From assembly GCA_964598695.1 (NCBI GenBank), contig CAZRDB010000015.1, positions 1 through 45,313 on the forward strand: a stretch of DNA of 45,313 bases, read 5' to 3'. The stretch is from CAZRDB01 sp964598695. Its GTDB lineage: Bacteria; Armatimonadota; Zipacnadia; UBA1398. Position numbers and translations under genes: made by a program. Positions 22,748 to 30,897 of the stretch are shown in pieces; within the stretch, counting starts at the first letter, position 1; every line of letters begins with the position of its first letter. The notes beneath the pieces were generated by a model. The model was not told the DNA's origin, searched no databases, and saw only the letters and a program-made list of their open reading frames with translations.

Positions 22748-24233
22748 CCGGGCTCCCGCCTGCGGCTTGGTCATCGGCAGCGGCCTCCCGCGCGGCGCGG
22801 CGCATCCGGCTCCGGCGGTCGAAGCCCGAGGCCGACTCGGACTTGCGGCGCTCACGGCCTTCGCGGCGGTCGCGTCCGGTCCGACGGTCGCGGGGCGCCC
22901 GCTCGGCGTGCGCCGGCGCGCTCTCCGGCTGACCATTCGCCGCCTCGCGGCGCTCGTCCTCGGCGAGGAGGTCGATCGCGCGGACGACGTCCTCGAGGAA
23001 AACGGGCCGGAGGTCGACGGAGGGGGCGGACTGGCCGAGCAGCTCCCGGTAGACGGCGACGGCCTGTTCGAGCGAGGCGTGGAGACCGAACTCCTCGGCG
23101 CGCTGACGGCGCGCGAGCACCGCTTCGACGTCCATCCGACTCTCATCGACGGTGGATCGGACGATCTCGGCGGTCTGCTCGGCGGAGGCCTCGAGCGGGA
23201 TGAGGCTTCCCATGAGGGGGCTCGTGACGATCTCGTTGACGCCGTCGACGGCGCGGGCGGCGATCGGCAGGCCCATCGCGAGCGCCTCGACCAGGGTGCG
23301 GGGCAACCCCTCGTAGTTCGAGAGCAGGAGGACGAGGTCCATCGCCGAGAGCAGCTCGGGGACGTTGTCGCGGTGGCCGTAGACGAGGATGAGCCTGCGG
23401 GGCAGGCCGCGGCGGGCGAGTTCGTCGCGGATCTCGCGCTCGAGCACGCCACCGCCGATCAGAACGAAGCGGTAGTGCGGGTCGGCCGACATGACCTGCG
23501 CCAGCTCGACGAGCCGGTGGGGCGCCTTCTGGGGAGCGAGGCGGCCGACGCTGCAGACGATCTTGTCGTCGGGGCCGAAGCCGAGACGCTCGCGCGCCTC
23601 GCGCCGGCGGCGGGGGGTCCAGGGCCGGAAGTCGGTCAGGTCGACGCCGGAGCGCATGAGGCGGTACTGGCCGCGGGTGCCGATGCCGAGGTCGAGGCCC
23701 TTCTGGATATCGAGGGTGGTGACGACGCCGACGACCTCGGCGTTGCGGGCGGCCCAGCGCTCGGCCGCGATCAACATGCGGTCGCGCAGGCCGGCCGACT
23801 CGGCCCCCCAGCTCCAGCCGTGGATCTGGTGGACGAGGTGGACGCGCGGGCAGAGCCGCTTGAGCCAGGAGCCGATGTAGTGGGCCTTGCCGCCGTGGGT
23901 GTGGACGAGGACCGAGGGGCGGCCGCGGAGCAGGGCGCGGAGCTGGATCAGGGTCCACAGGTCGCCGCCCGGGGCGGTGAGGGAGTTGCGGAAGGAGGGC
24001 AGCATCGTGACATGCACGCCCAGCTCCTGGGCCATGCGCTCCATCGTGCCCTCGGCGCTGTACTCGAGTCCGGCGACCACCATCGTCTCGTAGCCGAGCG
24101 CGGCGGTGCGCGCCGCCTGGTAGAGCGTACACTTGGTGGCCCCGCCTACGGCGAGCTTGGGGATGAGGTGGAGAACCAGCGGCTTCCCGGCCGCGTCCTT
24201 CCTCTTGTCCCGCTCCGTGTCCGCCATGCTCAT
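22737..24233 (-). CDS. GT4-family glycosyltransferase with basic C-terminal tail
   Basis: 498 residues (ATG 24233; ATG 24227 is an alternative). GT-B glycosyltransferase core: PLVLHLIPKLAVGGATKCTLY, HTHGGKAHYIGSWL, VTTLDIQKG, SVGRLAPQKAPHRLVELAQ, GHRDNVPELLSAMDLVLLLSNYEGLPRTLVEALAMGLPI with the E-x7-E motif. After the catalytic domain (to about 385) comes a helical segment and a final 70 residues rich in Arg, Glu and Ala (RAPRDRRTGRDRREGRERRK). That tail is not part of the standard fold and may bind the membrane or a partner. It overlaps the flippase start by 11 bases. Confidence 0.87.
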   Translation of the reverse strand: MSMADTERDKRKDAAGKPLVLHLIPKLAVGGATKCTLYQAARTAALGYETMVVAGLEYSAEGTMERMAQELGVHVTMLPSFRNSLTAPGGDLWTLIQLRALLRGRPSVLVHTHGGKAHYIGSWLKRLCPRVHLVHQIHGWSWGAESAGLRDRMLIAAERWAARNAEVVGVVTTLDIQKGLDLGIGTRGQYRLMRSGVDLTDFRPWTPRRRREARERLGFGPDDKIVCSVGRLAPQKAPHRLVELAQVMSADPHYRFVLIGGGVLEREIRDELARRGLPRRLILVYGHRDNVPELLSAMDLVLLLSNYEGLPRTLVEALAMGLPIAARAVDGVNEIVTSPLMGSLIPLEASAEQTAEIVRSTVDESRMDVEAVLARRQRAEEFGLHASLEQAVAVYRELLGQSAPSVDLRPVFLEDVVRAIDLLAEDERREAANGQPESAPAHAERAPRDRRTGRDRREGRERRKSESASGFDRRSRMRRAAREAAADDQAAGGSPDGQ

Positions 24234-24308
24234 CTCGTTCCACGCGTCGTGGGCGCGTGTCGCCGCGCCCGGTGTCCCTGACGTGCCGTTCGTGCCGTCG
24301 TGCGTCTC

Positions 24309-26369
24309 CTAGCGGTCGCCCCGCTTGACCCGCACCTGGTTGAAGATGAAGCCGAGAGGCTGGCTGCCGGCGCGCGCGAGTTTGTCGGCGACCCCCTGGG
24401 CGACGCGCATGGGAGTGGCGCCCACGCGGACCACCTCGAGGGTGGCGGCGCAGAGGGTCGCGAGGGCGACCGCCTCCGGGGCCTGCGCGACCGGCGACGA
24501 GTCGATGATGACGATGTCGAACGCGGAGTGCAGCGAGTCGATGACGGCGCGCATCCGATCGCCCTCGAGCAGGTCGGTCGCGTTGGGCGGGATCGGCCCG
24601 CTGGGCAGGGCGTAGAGCCCGGGGACGCGCGTCGGCTGGACGAGGGCGACGGCGTCGGCCGTCTGGAGCAGGCTGTCGGTGAGGCCGGCATAGGCCGCGA
24701 CGCCGAGCAGCCGGTGGAGCGAGGGGTTGCGAAGATCGGCGTCGACGACGACGACCCGCTTGCCGCTCTGGGCGAGCGCGACGCCGAGGTTGACGGCCAC
24801 CGTCGTGCGGCCGTCGCCCCGGCGGGGACTGGCGATCATCATCGCCGAGGGCGTGCCGCTCGGGACGGCCAGTCGGAGGTTGGTGCGCAGGGTGCGAAAG
24901 GCATCGCTGACCTCGAGGCTGTAGCCGTCGGCTGCCAGGAGCGCGTTGCCGACGAGCGCCTTGGGGACGACGGCGAGCGAGGGGAGGCCGATCGCGGCCT
25001 GCGCCTGCCACGAGGTGCGGATCGCGTCGTCGAGGGTCTCGGTCATGCCGGCGATCATCGCGGAGAGCAGCAGGCCGAGGAGCAGGCCGATCGCGAGGTT
25101 GACGGCGAGGCTGGGCCGGGCCGGTGCGGTCGGCACGGTGGCCGGGCTGACGACCTCGACGGTCGGGCTGATGAGGGCCTCCTGGACCTTCAGCTCGTGG
25201 TACTGCTGGGCCAGCGACTGGTACATCTGGCTGGCGATGTCGGCATCGCGCTGGCGGCGGGCGAGTTCGGCCTGGATGGCGGGCATGGCGGCCAGACGCT
25301 GCTCCTCGCGGTGCAGGACGGCCTCGAGAGCCTGCCGGCGGGCCTGCGCGGCCCGGGCGCCGGCCTCGGCGGTGGCGAGCGAGGTGACGAGCCCGGTGTA
25401 GACCGGGTTGGTCGACTTGACCTCGCTGTCGACCACGGTGGCAACGGCGCGGGAGAGGCGCTCGCGGGTCTCGGCGATGCGCTGGTCGAGTCGCTTGATC
25501 TCGGGGTGCTGCGTGCCGCGGCTGGCGGCCTGTCCGGCCCGCTCCAGCTCGAGCGTGTTGAGTTGGCTGTCGAGTTCGGCGATCATCGGGTTCCGGGCGA
25601 CGGTGGTCGCCGAGACGACGGTCTGCTTCTCCTGGCGGAGCATGCCGCGGTACTGGTCGGCCATGCGGCGCGAGGAGACGGCGTCGGCCTCGGCGGTGAC
25701 GGCCTGGCTCTCGAGCGCCGCGAGCATCCCGGTGTAGGTGGTCAGCTCGGAGGGCAGATCGGCGACGCGCTGCTCGGTCTTGTAGTCGCGGACCGACGCC
25801 TCGGCGCGCTCGAGTTCGCCGCGGGTCTCGTCGAGCTGCTTGGCGATGTACTCGGCCGAGGTGCGGGCGGCGCGGCGGGCGCGCTCGACGGAGTCGTCGA
25901 CGTAGAGCTTGGCGACGCCGTTGGCGAGTTCCGCCGCTCGCTGAGGCGAGGGGTCGAAGAGGCTGACGGTGACGCACTCGGTGTCGGCGACCACGGTCGC
26001 GCGGATCGCCTTGGGGCCGAGCGCGGGCGCGGCGAGGCCGAGCTTCTCGGCGGCACGGGTCGCGAGGTTCGGATCCTCGAGGAGCTTGCGGTGGGTCTCC
26101 GCGCCGCGGGGCTGGAAGGAGAGCGCCTCGATCACGGCCGGGACGTGCTCCATGGCGGCGGGGGGCGGCGTCGTGTTGTCCAGGAGCGTGACAACGGCCT
26201 GGTTTTCGCGGCGCTGGTGGCCGGTCGCCAGGCAGGCCAGCGCCACGCAGCACGCGGTGACCCCGAGGACGAGGTACCTGCGCCGCGCGAGCACGCTGAC
26301 GATATCGCGCAGCGATACCTCCGCGTCACGCGCCATCGGTTGTCCGTTCCGCCGAGTGAGTTGGCTCAT
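24309..26369 (-). CDS. Wzc-like polysaccharide co-polymerase/tyrosine-kinase-fold protein (degenerate Walker A)
   Basis: 686 residues from ATG 26369. It has an N-terminal Wzz-type domain with membrane helix (about 30-47), a long periplasmic coiled-coil region (about 130-400), a second membrane helix near 430-450 and a C-terminal BY-kinase fold: SPRRGDGRTT (Walker A), VVVVDADLRNPSLH (Walker A') and FDIVIIDSSPV (Walker B). In active kinases Walker A ends GKS/T; here the Lys is Arg521. The C-terminus ends NQVRVKRGDR with no tyrosine cluster. It probably controls chain length and couples to the export protein encoded just upstream, while autokinase activity is doubtful. Its start lies 3 bases after the upstream stop. 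Confidence 0.88.
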   Translation of the reverse strand: MSQLTRRNGQPMARDAEVSLRDIVSVLARRRYLVLGVTACCVALACLATGHQRRENQAVVTLLDNTTPPPAAMEHVPAVIEALSFQPRGAETHRKLLEDPNLATRAAEKLGLAAPALGPKAIRATVVADTECVTVSLFDPSPQRAAELANGVAKLYVDDSVERARRAARTSAEYIAKQLDETRGELERAEASVRDYKTEQRVADLPSELTTYTGMLAALESQAVTAEADAVSSRRMADQYRGMLRQEKQTVVSATTVARNPMIAELDSQLNTLELERAGQAASRGTQHPEIKRLDQRIAETRERLSRAVATVVDSEVKSTNPVYTGLVTSLATAEAGARAAQARRQALEAVLHREEQRLAAMPAIQAELARRQRDADIASQMYQSLAQQYHELKVQEALISPTVEVVSPATVPTAPARPSLAVNLAIGLLLGLLLSAMIAGMTETLDDAIRTSWQAQAAIGLPSLAVVPKALVGNALLAADGYSLEVSDAFRTLRTNLRLAVPSGTPSAMMIASPRRGDGRTTVAVNLGVALAQSGKRVVVVDADLRNPSLHRLLGVAAYAGLTDSLLQTADAVALVQPTRVPGLYALPSGPIPPNATDLLEGDRMRAVIDSLHSAFDIVIIDSSPVAQAPEAVALATLCAATLEVVRVGATPMRVAQGVADKLARAGSQPLGFIFNQVRVKRGDR

Positions 26370-26371
26370 GG

Positions 26372-28444
26372 TTAGAAGATCCCACGCAGAAGGTTCCAGA
26401 TCACGAGTCCGCTCTCGATGTTGCCGAGCCATTGCGCGTAGTTCGTGTGGTCGGACTTGGGCACGAAGATGATGTCATCGGGCCGCACCGGCGGGTTCCC
26501 GGCCAACTGGCCCTTGTTGTAGAACCTGCCGAGGTCTACAACCTCGTAGTCCCCCCGTGTGGTTCGACCGCCTTCGGGCCGGGGCTCGCTGCCGATCGAG
26601 GTGAGGACATCGACCGGGCGCGGTGCGCCGGCCTCGCCGGCGGCGGCTCCCTTGGTGCGGCGGATGAGGATCGCGCGGTACTTGTCGCCGTTCTCGATGA
26701 CGGGTCCGCCGGCCTGGGCGAGCATGTCGGCCACGGTGTCTCCCTCGTGCCACTCGAAGACGCCGGGGTGGACGACCCAGCCGAGCACGGCGACGCGGAG
26801 CCGGGCGAAGGGGACGGTGATGAGGTCGCCGGAGGCGAGGGGCTGGTCGCCGGCGGCGAGGTCGAGCACGACCTCGGCGCCATCGGCGTGTCGGACGGTG
26901 ACGGCGTTCTGGCTGCCGACGTTGGCGAGCACGCCGCCGGCCATGGCGACGGCGGCGCGCACCGTGTCGCCGGGGCGGTAGGCGAAGTAGCCCGGCGTGG
27001 TGACGTAGCCGGCGACCATGACGCGGTTATCGGCCTCGGGGACGAAGAGGGTGTCGCCCTGCTGGAGGACGAGGTTGTCGGGCGCGCTGGGCTGGTCGAG
27101 GAGTCGCTGCAGGTCGAGGGAGACCGACTTGCCGTCGACGCGGTGGAGGACGCAGTGGGCGAGGTCGGCGGCGGTCTCGGCGGAGGGGATGGCCGTGGGG
27201 CGCAGGGGTCCGCCGGCCAGGGCGAGGGCGTCGGTGATCCGGTCTCCCGGGCGCAGGCCGTAGCGGCCGGGGGCGCCGACGTGGCCGAGGACGGCGACCT
27301 CGAGTCGCTCCTCGGGGACGAAGACGGAGTCGCCGGGCCCGACGAGGGGGTCGAGTTCGGGCAGGGTCTCGCCGCGCAGCAGTACGGCGGCGAGGTCGAG
27401 GGTCAGGGAGGCGCCGCCGCGCCGGGTCAGCACGACGCGGGAGAGGTCGCCGCGGGACCAGTGGGCGCCGGCGACGGAGGTGCCGCCGCTGGAGGGACCT
27501 CCGGCCGCGGAGACGAGGTCGCTGACGCGGGTCTCGGCGCGGACGGGGTAGGGTCCGGGGTTGGCCACGAAGCCGATGACGTTGGCGTGGCGGATCTCGG
27601 GGACGTAGACGGTGTCTCCCGGCCGCACGGCGGGCCCCTGGGCGGCGCCGGCGGCGAGGGTCCGCAGGGCGACCTCCTCGGAGGTGCCGTCGGAGCGCCG
27701 CAGGGAGACGCGGTCGAGGTCGCCGGCCGCCGTGACCCCGCCGCTTCGGGCGATGATCTCGGAGAGGGGCGCCTCGCCATCGACCTCGATGACGCCCGGT
27801 GCGGTGACCTGTCCGATGACGGCGACGGTGCCGCGCCGGTCGATCAGCAGGGTATCGCCGGGCTCGAGGGTGACGGCCGCGAGGCCGGTCTCGCCGGTGA
27901 GCACCTCGAGCAGGGGGATCGGAACGGCTTGACCGTCGCTGCGCACGAGGCGGGCGGAGGTGCGTGAGGCCGCTCCATCGCCGGCCTCGACGAGGCCGCC
28001 GGCGGCGGCGATGGCGTCGCGGAGGGTGAGGCCGGGCCGGAACGGGTAGCTGCCCGGGGCGTGTACGGCGCCGAGGACGTTGTAGGTCTGGGCGTGGTAC
28101 TCGCGGACGCGGACCATGACGCTGGGGTCGAGGAGGATCTCCTTCTCGATCAGGGCGGCGCGGATCCGTTCGGCGATCTCCTCGCAGGTGCTGCCCGCGG
28201 CGGGGACCGGTCCGACGAAGGGGAGTACGATGGCGCCGTCGGGTCCGGTCGTGAGTCCCGGGGGCGGGACCGACAGCTCGGGCTCTCCGAGGATCTGCAC
28301 TTCGAGGACGTCGCCGAGGCCGATCCGGTACTCCTCGGCCCGCGCGGGGAGAACGGCCGCGAGGCAGCACAGCGCCACCAGCGGCGCCCACACCTGGCGG
28401 CGGGAGACCGAGGGGGCCCTGCCTGTCACGCTTGGTCTCTGCAT
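26372..28444 (-). CDS. polysaccharide export outer-membrane protein, Wza-like with six SLBB domains
   Basis: 690 residues from ATG 28444. A signal peptide (basic start, hydrophobic core WAPLVALCCLAAVL, cleavage after ARA) precedes a poly-export domain (YRIGLGDVLEVQILGEPELS, 39-118). Six SLBB repeats follow, each with the pattern V-x-G-x-V-x-x-P-G and a downstream AGG: starts near residues 121, 207, 287, 383, 475 and 551. The C-terminus (IIFVPKSDHTNYAQWLGN) has a final hydrophobic helix. E. coli Wza has fewer repeats, so this channel may have a longer periplasmic section. The lack of a lipobox Cys after the signal argues against lipoprotein anchoring. It precedes the Wzc-like gene in one operon. 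Confidence 0.88.
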   Translation of the reverse strand: MQRPSVTGRAPSVSRRQVWAPLVALCCLAAVLPARAEEYRIGLGDVLEVQILGEPELSVPPPGLTTGPDGAIVLPFVGPVPAAGSTCEEIAERIRAALIEKEILLDPSVMVRVREYHAQTYNVLGAVHAPGSYPFRPGLTLRDAIAAAGGLVEAGDGAASRTSARLVRSDGQAVPIPLLEVLTGETGLAAVTLEPGDTLLIDRRGTVAVIGQVTAPGVIEVDGEAPLSEIIARSGGVTAAGDLDRVSLRRSDGTSEEVALRTLAAGAAQGPAVRPGDTVYVPEIRHANVIGFVANPGPYPVRAETRVSDLVSAAGGPSSGGTSVAGAHWSRGDLSRVVLTRRGGASLTLDLAAVLLRGETLPELDPLVGPGDSVFVPEERLEVAVLGHVGAPGRYGLRPGDRITDALALAGGPLRPTAIPSAETAADLAHCVLHRVDGKSVSLDLQRLLDQPSAPDNLVLQQGDTLFVPEADNRVMVAGYVTTPGYFAYRPGDTVRAAVAMAGGVLANVGSQNAVTVRHADGAEVVLDLAAGDQPLASGDLITVPFARLRVAVLGWVVHPGVFEWHEGDTVADMLAQAGGPVIENGDKYRAILIRRTKGAAAGEAGAPRPVDVLTSIGSEPRPEGGRTTRGDYEVVDLGRFYNKGQLAGNPPVRPDDIIFVPKSDHTNYAQWLGNIESGLVIWNLLRGIF

Positions 28445-28528
28445 CGCTTGAGGTCGCCTCCAGACGGCCGACACGCTACACGGCGTCCCACCCGAAGCCA
28501 CAACGAGCGAGAGGGGAGAGCGGTTCGC

Positions 28529-29002
28529 CTACGGGTGGGCCATTCCGAGGAGCATGGCGGCGACGACCCCTCCGGCGACGAGCCAGACGAGGACGGCGAT
28601 GGCGAGGTAGATCCAGCGGCCGACCTCGGTGGCCTGCCGGCAGCCCCAGTAGAGGGAGCAGCCGACCGTCACGCCGATGGCGGAGGCGATGGGGGCGAAC
28701 GGGCCGCAGCAGCAGCAGGCAAAGAAGGCGAGGCCGACGCTGACGCCGGGGATCACGAAGGAGAGGACGAACCGGGTTTGCTCGGAGCCGAAGAGGGCGA
28801 GACCCCGCCGTCTCTCGGAGGCAGGGGCCTCCTCGGCCCACGGGGGGGTCTCGGCGCCCTCGTGGGGGAGAACGGCGTCGTCGTCGCTCCAGGCGGCGTC
28901 GGCGACCCCGTTCAGGCTCTGGGGTCCCGCGCCGCAGGCGCAGAGGCGCGGCTCGTCGGACTCGGGGTGTGAGCGTCCGCAGTGGGGACAGACCCAAGCC
29001 AT
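28529..29002 (-). CDS. zinc-ribbon membrane protein of unknown function
   Basis: 157 residues from ATG 29002. The N-terminus holds CPHCG and CACG, a four-Cys zinc ribbon, then a Pro/Glu-rich linker, a Cys-rich hydrophobic stretch (FFACCCCGPFAPIASAIG) and two or three further membrane helices (VGCSLYWGC, IYLAIAVLVWLVAGGVVAAMLL). Four Cys in a row in or near a membrane segment is unusual. It lies 14 bases after the DUF2752 gene and probably belongs to the same transcript. No family name can be given with confidence. Confidence 0.65.
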   Translation of the reverse strand: MAWVCPHCGRSHPESDEPRLCACGAGPQSLNGVADAAWSDDDAVLPHEGAETPPWAEEAPASERRRGLALFGSEQTRFVLSFVIPGVSVGLAFFACCCCGPFAPIASAIGVTVGCSLYWGCRQATEVGRWIYLAIAVLVWLVAGGVVAAMLLGMAHP

Positions 29003-29016
29003 GGGCGCGCCTCCGG

Positions 29017-29568
29017 TCAGGTCGGGATCCCCGGAGGGTAGAGGAGGGTGAGGGCGATCTTGACGACCCAGGAGACGAGCATCAACGCGATCGCGTAGGC
29101 CACGACGCGGGCGGCGTCGCGGCCCTCGAGCAGCAGCGCGATCGGCCGGCGCGTGACCACGGAGAAGAGGCAGCCGAGCCAGGTGGCGGCGATGACGAGG
29201 AAGACGGCGCTGCCGAAGAGGTTGGACTTGAGCGCGTCGACCGGGTGGCCGTGGACCATGAAGGCGACGCTGGTGGTGCCGCCGCACCCGGGGCACGGCA
29301 GGCCGAAGACGGCGCGGAAGCTGCAGGGCGGAAAGCCGAGCTGCTGGTGGGTGCCGACGTAGTCTCGCGAGGGTTTGAGCAGGGCCATGCCGCCCAGCAC
29401 GACCGAGAGCGAGAGGAGCGTGGCGGCGAAGGGCATCAGCTCGCGCCAGCCGACCGGCGGTCCGATCCGCAGCCGTCCGGCGAGCAGGTAGAGGCCCTGG
29501 TCGTCCTCGAACCCGAGTTGCTCGGACGCGGCGTCGGTCGGAGGGGAGGCCTGCGGAAGCGTGCTCAC
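29017..29568 (-). CDS. DUF2752 membrane protein
   Basis: 183 residues from GTG 29568 (GAGGATG upstream). After a 50-residue soluble N-terminus it has several hydrophobic helices and the DUF2752 hallmark FGLPCPGCGGTTSVAF, with paired Cys followed by a Thr-rich turn. The family has no established function; the conserved CPxCGxTR/S motif suggests metal binding or redox chemistry at the membrane. It sits between two zinc-ribbon protein genes, a grouping often seen in Planctomycetota and related phyla. Confidence 0.8.
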   Translation of the reverse strand: MSTLPQASPPTDAASEQLGFEDDQGLYLLAGRLRIGPPVGWRELMPFAATLLSLSVVLGGMALLKPSRDYVGTHQQLGFPPCSFRAVFGLPCPGCGGTTSVAFMVHGHPVDALKSNLFGSAVFLVIAATWLGCLFSVVTRRPIALLLEGRDAARVVAYAIALMLVSWVVKIALTLLYPPGIPT

Positions 29569-29589
29569 CCGGTCATCCTCTCCGTCCGG

Positions 29590-30639
29590 CTAGACGCCGG
29601 GCGCGGTCGGTGGCGCTTGGCCGACGCCGGCCTGGACCTGGCGCGGGCTCAACTGGCGCTTGTAGACGGCGCGGATCGGCTGGCCGGTCATCGGGCTTCC
29701 GTCGGGGTAGGGGACGCCTCGGTAGGCGTCCACGGCGGCCGGCACCGCGATGCTCCCGGTCTCCGTGACGCCGCTCCACGCGGCCGGCTCGTGGGCCGGC
29801 TGGGCGACGACGACCGGCGCGGGGGCCGGGGCATCGAACGCGGGCGCTGGAGGGGGCGTGACGGGCGCCGGAGGGGTGACCGGCGCCGGTGGAGTCAGGG
29901 GGGCGGAGGGTACGGGGGCGGGCTCGACCGAGCTGCGCGGCGCCCCGACGCCCACCGTGCCATCGGGCACGGGCATGGGGGCCGCGGGGGCGGCGGTGCG
30001 ATCGAGCGGTGCGGGGATCGGGGGCAGCGGCTGCCGCGCCTCCTGCCCGGGCGGGGGTGCGGGCGCGCTGGGTCCGTACTGCAGGGGCGCAATCGGCGTC
30101 GCGGCCTGCTCGACGGGACGGGGCGCGTCCTCGCCGACCGCGGGCCCCTCGAAAGGTTCCGCCGCGTCGACGAGGTCGGCAGGGCCGGAAGTCGAGCCGA
30201 CGGGCGTCGGGCGGGCGAGCGGCTGCGCCGGGGTAGGCCGGGAGATCGTCGGGCGCTGCGGGGTGGGCATCGGGCGCGGAGCGGCCGCGGGCGTCTCGGC
30301 CTCGGTGGTCGCGGCGGTGGGCTCAACCGGGCGCGAGATGGCCGGCCGGGGCGGGACGGCGCCGCGGGGGGGGATCGGGGCCCGGACGGGGGCCTCTCCC
30401 AGCTCCTCGGGCTCCTCGGCGGGAGTGGCGGCGGCCTCGGAAGGCGCGCCGGTCTCCTCGTCGGGGGTGCTCTCGGGGGCGGGGCCGCGGGGATCGGTCA
30501 CTCGGCGCACGGCACGGGTACGGGCTCCGGCGCCGCCGGGCACGGTGAGTCGCCGGCCGCAGTCGCAGGGGACGATCGTCCCGGGCGCGGCCTCGCCGAC
30601 GTCGTGCGTACGTCCACAGTCGGGGCAACGGATCGTCAT
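29590..30639 (-). CDS. zinc-ribbon protein with long Pro/Ala-rich region
   Basis: 349 residues from ATG 30639. The N-terminus forms a small zinc ribbon: IRCPDCGRTHDVGE and IVPCDCGRRLTVPG. The remaining 300 residues are strongly enriched in Pro, Ala and Val, with repeats such as PPAPVTPPAPVTPPPAP, indicating an unfolded linker. A short C-terminal block (YPDGSPMTGQPIRAVYKRQLSPRQ) looks folded and may bind a partner. No signal peptide or membrane helix is visible. Part of the minus-strand group ending at the Wza-like gene. Function unknown. Confidence 0.65.
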   Translation of the reverse strand: MTIRCPDCGRTHDVGEAAPGTIVPCDCGRRLTVPGGAGARTRAVRRVTDPRGPAPESTPDEETGAPSEAAATPAEEPEELGEAPVRAPIPPRGAVPPRPAISRPVEPTAATTEAETPAAAPRPMPTPQRPTISRPTPAQPLARPTPVGSTSGPADLVDAAEPFEGPAVGEDAPRPVEQAATPIAPLQYGPSAPAPPPGQEARQPLPPIPAPLDRTAAPAAPMPVPDGTVGVGAPRSSVEPAPVPSAPLTPPAPVTPPAPVTPPPAPAFDAPAPAPVVVAQPAHEPAAWSGVTETGSIAVPAAVDAYRGVPYPDGSPMTGQPIRAVYKRQLSPRQVQAGVGQAPPTAPGV

Positions 30640-30897
30640 GGCGGCAGTCTCCTCCGTCTACACGCTGGACCGAACTCGGCCACGCGGGCGTTCCGCGGCG
30701 CGAGAGCAGCGTTCCCAAGATCACACGTTAGCACACGCGCGAAGCGAGCGTCGAGTCGCTCGCCGGGCGGCGCGGCCCCTCCTTCCCCCGAGACGAAACG
30801 GCCGGGCGGGGGTTGCGGTTCGGGGAGGCCGGAAGGCGTTCGCGGTGTGCCGCCGAACCCAGTGGGGGGAGGGCGGATCGGACGAGGAGGCAGGGAG
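30640..30897. other. divergent intergenic region, no gene seen
   Basis: This 258-base gap separates the minus-strand zinc-ribbon gene from the plus-strand Gfo/Idh/MocA gene and must hold both promoters. Frames that cross it are GC-driven and lack supporting features. I could not assign convincing -35/-10 pairs. GGAGGAG near 30651 on the minus side and GAGGAGGCAGGGAG at 30884-30897 on the plus side are the ribosome binding sites. Confidence 0.5.
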
